Part shown: one piece after another, positions 19,247-28,139 of the stretch
Layout of the letters: every line of letters starts with the position of its first letter
How positions within the stretch are numbered: position 1 is the first letter of the stretch
NCBI RefSeq assembly: GCF_963675065.1
Contig: NZ_OY775905.1
Location: forward strand, 694,501 to 758,500
Length of the DNA: 64,000 nucleotides
Origin: an uncultured Draconibacterium sp.
GTDB lineage: Bacteria; Bacteroidota; Bacteroidia; Bacteroidales; Prolixibacteraceae
Direction of reading: 5' to 3'
Notes under the pieces: model-generated
Told to the model about the DNA's origin: nothing
Seen by the model: only the letters and a program-made list of their open reading frames with translations
Databases searched by the model: none
Translations under genes and position numbers: made by a program

Positions 19247-20425
19247 TTACTGCACCATAGCGGTAGAAGGATCTTCAACCAGTATAACATCGCCTTCGTT
19301 AACGCCTGAAATAATTTCGCAGTAATCTTTACCAAATGTTCCCAAAACAATTTCAGTACGAACAACTTCATCATCCTTCTGAAGCAAAACATCGAAATGT
19401 TGCGATAACTTCATTCCCGGCAATTTTAGAATTCGAAGCACATTTTCTTTATCATTGGCTTTTACCAGCAACTCAATATTTTCAACGCCCATAAGTTTTT
19501 GCTGCTCATTTTCGGCAACAAAAACATCAAACGATACCGACTCTGAATTTTCATCGTCGTAAACCTGACCGATAGTTCCCATAAACTTTTCGCCATTCAC
19601 CAACACTTCCACCTTTCCTCCGGCGTGAATTAAACTGAGTTTGTTTTTTCCGGCAGTTCCAACAATTTTCAAGGCACTTTCATCGGCAATTTTTACTAAT
19701 ACCTGATCAAGCGAAACATAATCGCCCACATTCCCGGCAAGCTCCAGGAGAATTCCTGAAACCGGTGCTTTTACGTCTGTCTTTTGGAGAATAGCTCTTT
19801 GTGTATTCAGGCTCTTTTTAAACGATTGAATTTGTAATGTGAGGTTGCGCTCATCCATTTCAAGCTGCTGCAAACGTATAGAATTCTTTTCTGCCTGATT
19901 ATTTAAATCCTGCTCGGCCAACAACAGGTTTTGCTTTATTTGATCGACTCTTGCCTGCGATGTTCCACCGGCTTCCAATAACTTTTCCTGCTGTTCGAGC
20001 GAATTTTGCATATTCTGAACACGAGCTTTTTTCGCCTGTTCACTTTGATTAAGATCGAGCTGAATACTTCGTGCATTTAAGCGGTTTTTCTCTAGTGCAT
20101 TTTCTTTTTGTTGTATCTGGTTATTCAAACTGGCAATTTCATCCAAAATCTGCGTTTTGTCGAGCTGCATAATAAGTTCCCCTTTTTCAACCCGCTCGCC
20201 TGGCATTTTCTGTACGGCAACCACCGAGTTACGCAAAGGGTTTAGCACCGACACAACATTGGCCGCACGAACGCTTCCCTGGCATTTAAACGAAGCCACC
20301 ACCGGGCCACGATCTACAACTTCGGTTTTAATTTCTGATTTATCCGAATTTCCTTTACAGGCAAACAGTACGCTCGCCAAAATTGCCAGAAGGCTAAAAA
20401 CAAATAATCGGGATCTGTTATCCAT
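19247..20425 (-). CDS. HlyD/RND-type periplasmic adaptor lipoprotein
   Basis: I place the start at 20425 (MDNRSRLFVFSLLAI, lipobox LFAC) instead of an upstream in-frame codon, because this gives a proper lipoprotein signal and lies just after a -7 box. The 392-residue product has a barrel-sandwich half (VVSVLNPLRNSVVAVQKMPGERVEKGELIMQLDK), a long coiled-coil hairpin (about 95-220), the second lipoyl half (TDVKAPVSGILLELAGNVGDYVS) and beta-barrel domains. Such adaptors link an inner membrane pump to an outer membrane channel. No pump or TolC-like gene is adjacent, so its partner must be elsewhere. Confidence 0.82.
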   Translation of the reverse strand: MDNRSRLFVFSLLAILASVLFACKGNSDKSEIKTEVVDRGPVVASFKCQGSVRAANVVSVLNPLRNSVVAVQKMPGERVEKGELIMQLDKTQILDEIASLNNQIQQKENALEKNRLNARSIQLDLNQSEQAKKARVQNMQNSLEQQEKLLEAGGTSQARVDQIKQNLLLAEQDLNNQAEKNSIRLQQLEMDERNLTLQIQSFKKSLNTQRAILQKTDVKAPVSGILLELAGNVGDYVSLDQVLVKIADESALKIVGTAGKNKLSLIHAGGKVEVLVNGEKFMGTIGQVYDDENSESVSFDVFVAENEQQKLMGVENIELLVKANDKENVLRILKLPGMKLSQHFDVLLQKDDEVVRTEIVLGTFGKDYCEIISGVNEGDVILVEDPSTAMVQ

Positions 20426-20443
20426 AATGATTCCAGTTTTATA

Positions 20444-20451
20444 CAAAGTTA
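20444..20451 (-). promoter_or_regulatory. -7 box of the efflux adaptor gene
   Basis: On the minus strand this reads TAACTTTG, matching TAnnTTTG, 18 bases upstream of the chosen ATG. A TTTG at 20476-20479 could be a -33 element with a 24-base spacer, slightly long. Confidence 0.5.
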
Positions 20452-20480
20452 ACCAAATGTACAAAAATGCAGACACAAAA

Positions 20481-20505
20481 AAGGCAGCACAAACTTTGCT
20501 GCCTT
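20481..20505 (-). terminator. Rho-independent terminator of the 233-residue hypothetical gene
   Basis: On the minus strand a nine-base-pair stem (AAGGCAGCA / TGCTGCCTT) is followed by a run of T. It lies just downstream of the stop at 20528 and separates that gene from the efflux adaptor. Confidence 0.85.
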
Positions 20506-20527
20506 CCTATTATCTTAAATACTGTTA

Positions 20528-21229
20528 CTAATCGATTTTATCAACATACAATTTTTTGATGTCACTTAAATAGTTAACATCCATTTTGTCTGAGAAAATA
20601 CGGACAGCTTCAACAAGCTTACCATCGATATAAAATGAAGCACTGGCAGCATCAAATTCATGTCCTTGCCAGTTGTATTTCACATCCATCGAAACTTTAA
20701 TAAACTCCCCTGAATCCAGATATTTAGGCACCTCAATATAAGCAAAAGTAGGATCCTGAGCATTCAGAAAAATACCATCTGACAGTTTTTCGAGTTCTAG
20801 AAATTTAACGATCTTAACACTGGCTTCCAGCTTTCCTTTTAATTTCTTTTTCATCAGGAAATGAATCCCCTGATCCACATAGGCTTCCTGAATTTTCACT
20901 AACAGATCAAGCGATGGCAGATGTTTTATTCGAATCGCATTAAGAAAGGTTGAACCGATAGACATGTAGGCTTTCCCTGCATCAAAATTCCAGTCGTATT
21001 TTTTTTCAATGGCTTGCGTAGCTCTCAGAACATCCTCTAAAGGATATTGCTTATCCAGCACCAGGTAAATGTACATTGATCCCGGATCGGTAGGCAGATT
21101 ATGGTAATACCCGGGAAACGGATTTAATGATTCGAATACCAGGCTATCGGGAAGAATTTTTTCCTCTACCGAAACAACCATATCTTTTTTTGTGAGGTTT
21201 ACGAATACCTCCATCTTTTTATTTCCCAT
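20528..21229 (-). CDS. Conserved-looking hypothetical protein, 233 residues
   Basis: I do not recognise a family. The protein has no signal peptide or membrane segment and an even charge. It opens with a short beta-rich part (MEVFVNLTKKDMVVSVEEKIL) and has a Pro/Gly/Tyr loop (NPFPGYYHNLPTDPGSMYIYLV), a central helical part, and a beta-rich C-terminal half (YNWQGHEFDAASASFYIDGK). A strong terminator follows, and a divergent YgjP-like gene starts 37 bases upstream, so it is a single-gene unit with codon use like its neighbours. It is probably cytoplasmic. The mix of helical and beta parts gives no functional hint. Confidence 0.75.
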   Translation of the reverse strand: MGNKKMEVFVNLTKKDMVVSVEEKILPDSLVFESLNPFPGYYHNLPTDPGSMYIYLVLDKQYPLEDVLRATQAIEKKYDWNFDAGKAYMSIGSTFLNAIRIKHLPSLDLLVKIQEAYVDQGIHFLMKKKLKGKLEASVKIVKFLELEKLSDGIFLNAQDPTFAYIEVPKYLDSGEFIKVSMDVKYNWQGHEFDAASASFYIDGKLVEAVRIFSDKMDVNYLSDIKKLYVDKID

Positions 21230-21235
21230 GATTGA

Positions 21236-21243
21236 TATCTTTG
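21236..21243 (+). promoter_or_regulatory. -7 box of the YgjP-like gene
   Basis: TATCTTTG matches TAnnTTTG and lies 23 bases before the ATG at 21267, within a 37-base divergent gap. A -33 element is not clear. Confidence 0.45.
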
Positions 21244-21266
21244 ATTTTTATTTTTAACAATAACAT

Positions 21267-21965
21267 ATGGCAAGCCAAGTAGTTCAATTAAAACATATAG
21301 GCAAGGTAACATTTTCTCAAAACCAGCGATCTAAAAATATTAAACTTAGTGTAAAAGCCGACAAATCGGTATTGGTTTCTTTTCCTTTTTTTATCACGTC
21401 TAAGGAGGCGTTGGCTTTTGTGGAAAAAAATAAGCAATGGGTGCTAACGCAGCAGGAAAAGATGAAAGCACGTGCAACCACTATAAAACCGGATACTGAG
21501 ATTGAAACAAAATTGCATAAAATCCGCATCGTTCAGGGCGAAAAAAACGATGCCAACCGAAAAGGTGATATCATAACAATTTCGGTATCGGATTTTGAAA
21601 GTGAAGACTCAATGGCTTTTATTGATGAGATTTTAACTACTGTTTACCGCCACGAAGCCAAACGTTTACTTCCGGTACGAATTTCTGATCTGTCCAAAAA
21701 ACATGGCTTTAACTACAACAAAGTTACCATCCGTAACAACCGTCGAAACTGGGGAAGCTGCTCATCAAAAAACAACATAAGCCTGAATTTACAAATGATG
21801 AAACTGCCGGTAAAACTGATCGACTATATTCTGCTACACGAGTTGGTGCATACCGAAGTTAAAAATCACGGCCCAAAATTCTGGGAACGACTAAACCAGA
21901 TTACCGATGGCAAAGCACGCGAACTGGCACGCGAAGTAAAAAAATACTCCACTTACACTTTGTAA
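21267..21965 (+). CDS. YgjP/WLM-type zinc metallopeptidase-like protein (DUF45)
   Basis: The 232-residue cytoplasmic protein has the YgjP-like layout: an N-terminal beta-rich part (KHIGKVTFSQNQRSKNIKLSV), the stretch VTIRNNRRNWGSCSSKNNISLN typical of this family, then the zinc motif HELVHTEVKNHGPKFW, in which two His of HExxH and a later His could bind zinc and Glu would be catalytic. Family length is usually 220-250. Homologues are sometimes linked to restriction or DNA-repair loci, but nothing of that type is nearby, so the physiological substrate is unknown. Confidence 0.85.
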   Translation: MASQVVQLKHIGKVTFSQNQRSKNIKLSVKADKSVLVSFPFFITSKEALAFVEKNKQWVLTQQEKMKARATTIKPDTEIETKLHKIRIVQGEKNDANRKGDIITISVSDFESEDSMAFIDEILTTVYRHEAKRLLPVRISDLSKKHGFNYNKVTIRNNRRNWGSCSSKNNISLNLQMMKLPVKLIDYILLHELVHTEVKNHGPKFWERLNQITDGKARELAREVKKYSTYTL

Positions 21966-22054
21966 AAAATGTATCTTTACAAAAGCGGAGTTAAATAAAC
22001 CTCAATTTTCAGCACTATTAATACAGTAGGATACTGCAACTGAAAAAGAGAATC

Positions 22055-22062
22055 TAACTTTG
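22055..22062 (+). promoter_or_regulatory. -7 box upstream of a small secreted-type ORF
   Basis: TAACTTTG matches TAnnTTTG exactly, 24 bases before the TTG start at 22087. It is the main support that the short gene downstream is transcribed. Confidence 0.45.
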
Positions 22063-22086
22063 CCGTATAATTTTAAAAGCTAAGTT

Positions 22087-22425
22087 TTGAGAGCACTGTT
22101 CACACTGCTTTTAATTTATTTTCTGACAGGGATACTACAAATTTTGGGAGACCACGCTTTTGTATCAAAAGATAGTGGTTACACCGCAGAAACCGGCACC
22201 GCAGAAATCGAATGTATTGTGTCGTCGGATTTTGATTTGTGCGAATCTGTACTGGAAAATCTGGAAGATAACGACAACAAAACTCTTTCATTTCTACTGA
22301 TAAACACAACATTCGTAACCTTCCCCAGAAGTTTAAATAGTTCAGGCAAAAGAACTAATACTGCAGTTTTTAAGCACATTCTTATTCTTCATACCAATCT
22401 CCCCCCACCTACTTTTATCGCATAA
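22087..22425 (+). CDS. Small exported hypothetical protein, 112 residues
   Basis: I do not recognise a family. The TTG-initiated product has an N-terminal hydrophobic segment (RALFTLLLIYFLTGILQIL) that could be a signal peptide or anchor. A short acidic part follows (CIVSSDFDLCESVLENLEDND) with two Cys nine residues apart. The end is Pro-rich and hydrophobic (HILILHTNLPPPTFIA). A -7 box lies 24 bases upstream. The lack of an ATG and the low complexity make this less certain than its neighbours. A TrkH gene follows after 200 bases, with no sign of coupling. Confidence 0.45.
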   Translation: MRALFTLLLIYFLTGILQILGDHAFVSKDSGYTAETGTAEIECIVSSDFDLCESVLENLEDNDNKTLSFLLINTTFVTFPRSLNSSGKRTNTAVFKHILILHTNLPPPTFIA

Positions 22426-22624
22426 AATTTCGGATTGCTGCATTATCCCGAAAATATGGGGATGATTTCGACTGGCCTATCACTATTTCATTTTGTAAAT
22501 TTATATAGCCATCGCAACACTTCTAATTCGAAAGTAAAAAGCATTTTAAGAACGATACTGTTAAAAATGTAAAGCAACAACTTTATAATTCATTGCCACT
22601 TTTATAAATACCATTTTGCAAGAA

Positions 22625-24091
22625 ATGAAGCACCTTAAAATAAATATCGCTTTAATTTTACACATCATTTCAATCGTAATTACGTTCGAAAGTCTTTTTA
22701 TGCTCTTTGCTCTTATTGTCTCATTTATATACAAAGAGAGCGTTTTTACTGATCTGTCGCACACTTTTCTGATCACCTTTGTTTTAGGGGTTGCTTTAAA
22801 CCTGCTTACAAAAAAACAACGGCACGTAGAACCTTCGTTGCGCGAGAGTTTCATTATTGTTACACTGGCCTGGGTAGTAATGGCTTTGGTGGGTACACTC
22901 CCCTATTTGCTAAGTGGTAGTATCCCGAATTTCACCAATGCTTTTTTCGAATCAATTTCCGGTTTTACAACAACCGGATCGTCGATTTTGGCCGACATTG
23001 AAGCCCTGCCCAAAAGTATTTTGTTTTGGCGTGCCGAAACCCACTGGATTGGCGGAATGGGAATTATTGTTTTGGTGGTAGCCATTATGCCATTTCTGAA
23101 AATTAACGGGATTTACCTGTTTTACTCCGAAGTGTCGAGCGTGGCAACCGAAAAAGTCTCGACACGAATACGCAAAGTGGCACGCAGATTATGGCTCATT
23201 TACCTGGGGCTAACTTTTTCCGAAACCATTATTTTATGGATTGGCGGCATGTCGCTGTTCGATGCCATTTGTCATTCGTTTGCCACCATTGCCACCGGTG
23301 GTTTCTCCACCAAGAACGATAGTTTGGCCGGCTTCTCGCCATTTATACAATACACGGTAACCTTTTTTATGCTGCTTTCGGGAATCAACTTTGTGGTGCA
23401 CGTTTTCTGGTTACGGGGCGATTTTAGAACTGCTTTTAAGAATGAAGAACTCCGGTTGTATCTAAAAATAATATTGGTTGCCGGAACGATCATTACCCTG
23501 TCACTTTTCTTTCATCACCAGGATATGGGATTTGAGCCGGCTTTCCGTCATGCCTTTTTCCAGGTGGTTTCCATTATTACCGCAACCGGGTTTGCCACTG
23601 CCGATTATTTGCAGTGGCCATTACAATCCATTGGAATAATTGCTATTCTGATGTTGATCGGCGCATCATCAGGATCAACCGGCGGAGGTGTGAAGGTTAT
23701 CCGTCACCTTGTAGTTTTTAAGCGTATGCGCACACTATATAAAGAATATTTTTCGTCGAGCACGGTTGTACGTGTGGTTCACTACAACAAAAACGTGGTG
23801 CGCCCCGAGCTCATTAACCGCGTTTTTACTTTTGTTCTTTTTTACTACCTCATACTTATTATCGGCACTATGATAATGATGCTTTGGACCAACGACCTAA
23901 AAACTTCGTTTGGTGCAGTGGCAACAAGTATGGCCGGCATTGGTCCTGGATTTGGCACCGTTGGCCCGGTGAGCAACTTCCTGCATTTACCCGATGGTGC
24001 AAAATATTTCTTAACTGCGCTAATGGTAATTGGTCGTTTAGAAATTTATTCAGTACTGGTACTTTTCACTCCGTCGTTCTGGCTCGATTAA
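22625..24091 (+). CDS. trkH: TrkH-family potassium uptake protein
   Basis: The ATG at 22625 is preferred to an in-frame TTG three codons earlier. The 488-residue integral membrane protein carries the four pore-loop repeats of the Trk/Ktr family, each with a Gly-centred filter: ESISGFTTTGSSI, SFATIATGGFSTKND, SIITATGFATADY and SMAGIGPGFGTVGP. It also has the family segment ETHWIGGMGIIVLVVAIMP and the usual end GRLEIYSVLVLFTPSFW. It should form the K+-translocating subunit in the inner membrane. The regulatory TrkA partner is not in the window. The dGTPase gene begins 48 bases downstream and may be co-transcribed. Confidence 0.93.
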   Translation: MKHLKINIALILHIISIVITFESLFMLFALIVSFIYKESVFTDLSHTFLITFVLGVALNLLTKKQRHVEPSLRESFIIVTLAWVVMALVGTLPYLLSGSIPNFTNAFFESISGFTTTGSSILADIEALPKSILFWRAETHWIGGMGIIVLVVAIMPFLKINGIYLFYSEVSSVATEKVSTRIRKVARRLWLIYLGLTFSETIILWIGGMSLFDAICHSFATIATGGFSTKNDSLAGFSPFIQYTVTFFMLLSGINFVVHVFWLRGDFRTAFKNEELRLYLKIILVAGTIITLSLFFHHQDMGFEPAFRHAFFQVVSIITATGFATADYLQWPLQSIGIIAILMLIGASSGSTGGGVKVIRHLVVFKRMRTLYKEYFSSSTVVRVVHYNKNVVRPELINRVFTFVLFYYLILIIGTMIMMLWTNDLKTSFGAVATSMAGIGPGFGTVGPVSNFLHLPDGAKYFLTALMVIGRLEIYSVLVLFTPSFWLD

Positions 24092-24139
24092 GGAGAGTTC
24101 AAGAATTTCTTATACATTCGTGCAAGAATTTTTGAGACT

Positions 24140-25462
24140 ATGAATTGGAACACACTTCTTTCGCCAAAACGATTGGGCAGTAAGGGTACTTTAGGCCCCG
24201 TAACAAACGAAGACCGCACACAGTTTCAGCGCGATTACGACCGGATTATTTTCTCGTCGCCATTTCGGCGGATGCAAAATAAAACACAGGTTTTCCCGCT
24301 TCCCGAGCACATTTTCGTGCACAACCGCCTCACGCATAGTCTGGAGGTTGCCAGTGTTGGCCGATCGCTGGGGAATTTATTGTCGGAATACCTGCTTGAA
24401 ATTCATCAGGATAATCCGCTGATCCACGAAATCGGAACGATCGTTTCAACCGCTTGTCTGGCTCACGATTTAGGAAATCCGCCGTTTGGGCACTCTGGCG
24501 AAGCAGCTATTTCAAACTATTTTAACAAAGCTAGTGGCCAGAAATTCAAAGACCAGCTTTCGGAAGGCGAATGGAAAGACTTCACCTGTTTTGATGGAAA
24601 TGCCAACGCTTTTCGCACACTCACCCATCAATTTAACGGCAAACGAGAGGGTGGTTTTGCATTAACCTATTCAACGCTGGCCAGCATTGTAAAATATCCG
24701 TACGAGTCGGTAAAAGCTACCAAACCAAAATTTGGCTTTTTCCAGTCGGACAAAGAAAATTACTACCACATTGCCAATGAGCTGGGAATAGCACAACGCG
24801 AAGATGAAAGTTTTGCCCGTCATCCGCTGGTGTATCTGGTGGAGGCCGCCGACGATATTTGCTACCAGATTATGGATTTGGAAGATGCTTTTAAACTGGG
24901 CATTTTACACTACGACAGAATTCGTGCTCTTTTCCAAAACTTCTTTACCGAAGAACGGATTGAACGTTTCGAGAAAACCTTTACCCAGGTAAGCGATATA
25001 AACGAACAAATAAGCTATCTGCGCGCCAATGTTATCGGCGAATTGATTTACCGTTGCATCGACATTTTTAAGAATAATTACGACGCGATTATGTCCGGAG
25101 TTTTCGCAGGAAGTCTTATCGATCAGCTTCCTGAAAAACAGGCCGCAGCAATGAAGGAGGTTCAGCGTATTTCGTTCAGCGAAATTTATGCACACCGTTC
25201 GGTGGTTGAGATTGAAATTGCGGGTTACAAAATTATCGGCACGCTGCTGGAAGAATTTGTCGATGCGATTATGAATACCGACAAAAAGGATAAATACAGT
25301 CATAAGATCTTGTCGTTACTACCCGCACAATATAAGCCCGACGATGATTCGGTGTACCTGAAAATTCAATCGGTAGTTGATTTTGTATCGGGAATGACCG
25401 ACATTTTCGCACTCGATCTGTACCGAAAACTTAAAGGAATCAGTTTACCTGGGGTGGTTTAA
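24140..25462 (+). CDS. dgt: Deoxyguanosinetriphosphate triphosphohydrolase (HD domain)
   Basis: The 440-residue enzyme hydrolyses dGTP (or other dNTPs) to the deoxynucleoside and triphosphate. It opens with the family signature RTQFQRDYDRIIFSSPFRRM and FPLPEHIFVHNRLTHSLEVA. HD-domain metal ligands are His in the T-H-S-L-E-V-A segment, His-Asp in ACLAHDLGNPPFGHSGE, and a later Asp in VYLVEAADDICYQIMD. Length fits the dGTPase type 2 group. It follows trkH closely and ends before a regulatory gap. Its role is dNTP pool control, with possible antiphage activity known for some homologues; nothing here points to the latter. Confidence 0.93.
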   Translation: MNWNTLLSPKRLGSKGTLGPVTNEDRTQFQRDYDRIIFSSPFRRMQNKTQVFPLPEHIFVHNRLTHSLEVASVGRSLGNLLSEYLLEIHQDNPLIHEIGTIVSTACLAHDLGNPPFGHSGEAAISNYFNKASGQKFKDQLSEGEWKDFTCFDGNANAFRTLTHQFNGKREGGFALTYSTLASIVKYPYESVKATKPKFGFFQSDKENYYHIANELGIAQREDESFARHPLVYLVEAADDICYQIMDLEDAFKLGILHYDRIRALFQNFFTEERIERFEKTFTQVSDINEQISYLRANVIGELIYRCIDIFKNNYDAIMSGVFAGSLIDQLPEKQAAAMKEVQRISFSEIYAHRSVVEIEIAGYKIIGTLLEEFVDAIMNTDKKDKYSHKILSLLPAQYKPDDDSVYLKIQSVVDFVSGMTDIFALDLYRKLKGISLPGVV

Positions 25463-25535
25463 TAAGTTAGCTGTATTCAGTCGCAGTTTACAGTGATAAT
25501 CCTTCTGCAAAAGAGATTTGGGAAGTCGGACAACA

Positions 25536-25564
25536 ATGACGCAATAATGACGCAAGCATGACGC
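25536..25564 (+). repeat. Three ATGACGC repeats phased at 11 bases
   Basis: ATGACGC occurs at 25536-25542, 25547-25553 and 25558-25564, an exact 11-base period, so all three would face the same side of the helix. They end 22 bases before the -7 box of the XRE gene, overlapping or abutting the place of its -33 element. This looks like a multi-subunit regulator site, perhaps for the XRE protein itself. Confidence 0.6.
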
Positions 25565-25586
25565 TATCAACAATGCACACACAAAA

Positions 25587-25594
25587 TACTTTTG
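25587..25594 (+). promoter_or_regulatory. -7 box of the XRE regulator gene
   Basis: TACTTTTG matches TAnnTTTG, 25 bases before the ATG at 25620. The -33 position (about 25563-25568) touches the last ATGACGC repeat, so a protein bound there could block or help RNA polymerase. Confidence 0.5.
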
Positions 25595-25619
25595 CCAGTA
25601 CAATTTAAAAACTTGAAAA

Positions 25620-26219
25620 ATGAGTAATCAAAATCTGGCTACAAACATTAAAAAATTACGCAACAGAAAAGGAATTTCACAGGAATTACTTGCTGAAAAA
25701 TCGGGTGTTAGTTTACGAACTGTTCAACGCATTGAAAATGGTGAAACAGATCCGCGCGGAGATACGCTAGTCCGTCTGGCAGAAGCGCTTGATACGGCCC
25801 CGGAAAACTTGAGTGATTGGAAACTAACCGAAGATAAAGGTTCGTTGATGACTCTGAATTTATCCGCACTGGGATTTTTACTATTCCCTTTGCTAGGAAT
25901 CGTTATTCCCATGATTATCTGGATTAGCAAAAAAGGAAAAGTGCGTGATCTGGATAACCTGGCAAAAAGTATTCTGAATTTTCAGATCCTCTGGACCGTT
26001 GTGTTACTGTTGGTATACATTTATTTTATTGCCAGCACATATTATCGAATAAATCAATCGGGCGATATTTCCATGTCAGTTCTTGGAAATCCTGTTTATA
26101 AAATTCTGTCATTGGGTGGATTATATGTTTACAACCTATTTTTGGTTGTCGCCAATACTTTTCGAATAAATGATGGTAAAAAGGTAAAATATTTTCCTCA
26201 ACTACGAATTATTCGATAA
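25620..26219 (+). CDS. XRE-family membrane-anchored transcriptional regulator (HTH plus DUF4870-like)
   Basis: The 199-residue protein has a Cro/CI-type HTH at about residues 8-62 (IKKLRNRKGISQELLAEKSG, VSLRTVQRIENGETDP). About four membrane helices follow in a DUF4870-like region (FLLFPLLGIVIPMIIWISKKGKVRDLDNLAKSILNFQ). HTH-DUF4870 fusions are common in Bacteroidota; coupling of membrane state to transcription is suspected but not shown. It is a single-gene unit with its own promoter and a strong bidirectional terminator. The phased repeats upstream suggest autoregulation. Confidence 0.85.
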   Translation: MSNQNLATNIKKLRNRKGISQELLAEKSGVSLRTVQRIENGETDPRGDTLVRLAEALDTAPENLSDWKLTEDKGSLMTLNLSALGFLLFPLLGIVIPMIIWISKKGKVRDLDNLAKSILNFQILWTVVLLLVYIYFIASTYYRINQSGDISMSVLGNPVYKILSLGGLYVYNLFLVVANTFRINDGKKVKYFPQLRIIR

Positions 26220-26250
26220 TTGAAAGCACATCAGCACTTTCAACTACATG

Positions 26251-26281
26251 TATAAGGCGCTAAGTTGTTTAGCGCCTTATA
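26251..26281. terminator. Bidirectional terminator between XRE and AIM24-like genes
   Basis: A perfect 13-base-pair stem (TATAAGGCGCTAA / TTAGCGCCTTATA) with a five-base loop lies between two convergent genes. Both flanks are A/T-rich. Confidence 0.8.
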
Positions 26282-26325
26282 TATATTAATCACAGCTGAT
26301 TGGAAACTGAGACTGCAAACTGAAA

Positions 26326-27096
26326 TTATCCTTCCAGTAAATTATCGAGCAAACCGCCACGCGCTTCTTTGCGGGCGTTTCCTCCTGCCGGCGACAATTC
26401 GGCAATCAGCTTCCGTATTGGCATACTTTGTAACCAAACTTTACCGGTTCCGCGTAAAGTGGCCAAAAATAATCCTTCGCCACCAAACACCATCGAGCGC
26501 AAACCGCCAGCTTGTTCAATACTATAATCAATCGAAGTTTCGAAACCAACAATACAACCGGTGTCTACCCGCAAGGTTTCGTTGTTCAGCTGTTTTTCAA
26601 TTACAGTTCCTCCGGCGTGGATAAAAGCTTTACCATCGCCATCCAACTGCTGGAGAATAAACCCTTCGCCACCAAAAAATCCGGCACCCAGTTTACGGTT
26701 AAAAGTTATCGAGATTTTTGTACCCAATGCAGCACACAAAAAAGCATCTTTTTGTACAATAACTCTTCCACCAAAATCAGGCAGGTTAAGCGGAATAATC
26801 GTTCCCGGATAAGGCGCCGAAAATGCCACGTGCTTTTTCCCCCACCCCTGATTGGTAAAATGCGTGAGAAACAGCGACTCACCACTAATCAAACGCGATC
26901 CTGCTGATAACACTTTGTCAAAAAAACCGGCACGCGGATTTGAACCGTCTCCCATTCGGGCCTGAAAATCAATACCATCTTCCATGTACAACATGGCACC
27001 CGCTTCTGCAATTACTGTTTCTGCCGGATCTAACTCAATTTCAACCAACTGAACATCGTGACCGATGATCTTATAATCAATTTCATGCGAATTCAT
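26326..27096 (-). CDS. AIM24 family protein (TIGR00266-like)
   Basis: The 256-residue soluble protein is an all-beta, Gly-rich fold of the AIM24/TIGR00266 family. Visible markers are [21 protein letters not shown] near the N-terminus, [44 protein letters not shown] with [27 protein letters not shown] and [17 protein letters not shown]. The family has no established enzymatic activity in bacteria. Family membership is reliable; function is not. It is transcribed towards the XRE gene and divergent from the pseudouridine synthase. Confidence 0.88.
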   Translation of the reverse strand: MNSHEIDYKIIGHDVQLVEIELDPAETVIAEAGAMLYMEDGIDFQARMGDGSNPRAGFFDKVLSAGSRLISGESLFLTHFTNQGWGKKHVAFSAPYPGTIIPLNLPDFGGRVIVQKDAFLCAALGTKISITFNRKLGAGFFGGEGFILQQLDGDGKAFIHAGGTVIEKQLNNETLRVDTGCIVGFETSIDYSIEQAGGLRSMVFGGEGLFLATLRGTGKVWLQSMPIRKLIAELSPAGGNARKEARGGLLDNLLEG

Positions 27097-27195
27097 AGCT
27101 TAAATTTTATGTTTGTGCTCCTAATTTAAGTGAATTCATTGAAATAAAATTCCATCTCAGAAAATTTAGCGATCTTTGCACAAAATAATTTAGCA

Positions 27196-28128
27196 ATGCG
27201 CAAGAATAACAACAGCAACCGGGGCAGTTCACAAGGTAAATCATCCGGAAATTCGTCAAAACGTTCGGAGAAATCACCTTCTGGGAAACGAGTTGGAAAA
27301 TCGCGGGTGGTTGAAAAATCGGAACCCAGAAAAGAATTCAAGCCCGGGAAAAATTATCGCAAACCGGCCGATAAGAAAAAAGAGCCAGCTGCACCAAGGC
27401 CTAAACTAAAAACGCTTTCGGCCGAAGGAATGCGCCTGAACCGTTTTATCGCCAATGCCGGTGTTTGCTCGCGTCGTGAAGCCGACACTTTTATTACTGC
27501 CGGAGCAGTAACCATTAACGGAAAGATTGTTACCGAAATGGGAATACGCGTACTGCCGGGCGACGAAGTTCGTTTCGATGGACGAAAACTGGAAGCCGAG
27601 CGCAAAGTGTACATTCTGCTAAATAAACCAAAAGATTATGTGACCACCACCGACGATCCGCATGCGGACAAAATTGTGATGGATCTGATAAAAGACGCTT
27701 GCGATGAGCGTGTTTATCCGGTTGGTCGACTGGATCGGAATACAACCGGATTGTTACTGTTTACCAACGACGGAGATCTTTCGAAAAAACTGACACACCC
27801 AAAACACAACAGAAAGAAGGTTTATCAGGCTACGCTCGACAAGCCGGTTGAACGCGGACATATGGATATGATTGCTGCAGGAATTGAGCTGGAAGACGGC
27901 CCAATTGCTGCCGATGCCATTAGCTATACCTCGGATGACAAAACTGAGGTGGGCATTGAAATTCATTCAGGAAAAAACCGTATTGTACGCCGTATTTTCG
28001 AGAACTTTGGTTACCGGGTAAAAAAACTCGACCGGGTACTTTTTGCCGGTCTAACCAAAAAGAATTTACCACGAGGAAAGTGGCGGATTCTTACCGAAAA
28101 AGAGGTGAAGTTCTTAAAAATGTTGTAA
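27196..28128 (+). CDS. RsuA/RluB-family rRNA pseudouridine synthase
   Basis: The 310-residue protein converts specific rRNA uridines to pseudouridine. Residues 1-70 are a very basic, Ser/Lys/Gly-rich tail that likely helps bind RNA. An S4 domain follows (MRLNRFIANAGVCSRREAD). Then comes the catalytic domain with VYPVGRLDRNTTGLLLFTNDG, where the Asp of GRLD is the nucleophile, and KNRIVRRIFENFGYRV. Length and domain order match RluB/YmfC-like enzymes with a Bacteroidota-style tail. The precise target site cannot be read from sequence. It is a single gene between divergent and co-directional neighbours. Confidence 0.93.
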   Translation: MRKNNNSNRGSSQGKSSGNSSKRSEKSPSGKRVGKSRVVEKSEPRKEFKPGKNYRKPADKKKEPAAPRPKLKTLSAEGMRLNRFIANAGVCSRREADTFITAGAVTINGKIVTEMGIRVLPGDEVRFDGRKLEAERKVYILLNKPKDYVTTTDDPHADKIVMDLIKDACDERVYPVGRLDRNTTGLLLFTNDGDLSKKLTHPKHNRKKVYQATLDKPVERGHMDMIAAGIELEDGPIAADAISYTSDDKTEVGIEIHSGKNRIVRRIFENFGYRVKKLDRVLFAGLTKKNLPRGKWRILTEKEVKFLKML

Positions 28129-28139
28129 CAAAGAAGATG

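Noticed and set aside
24140..25462. Antiphage role for the dGTPase
   Set aside because: Some homologues act in defence, but the neighbours are housekeeping genes and no defence genes are nearby.
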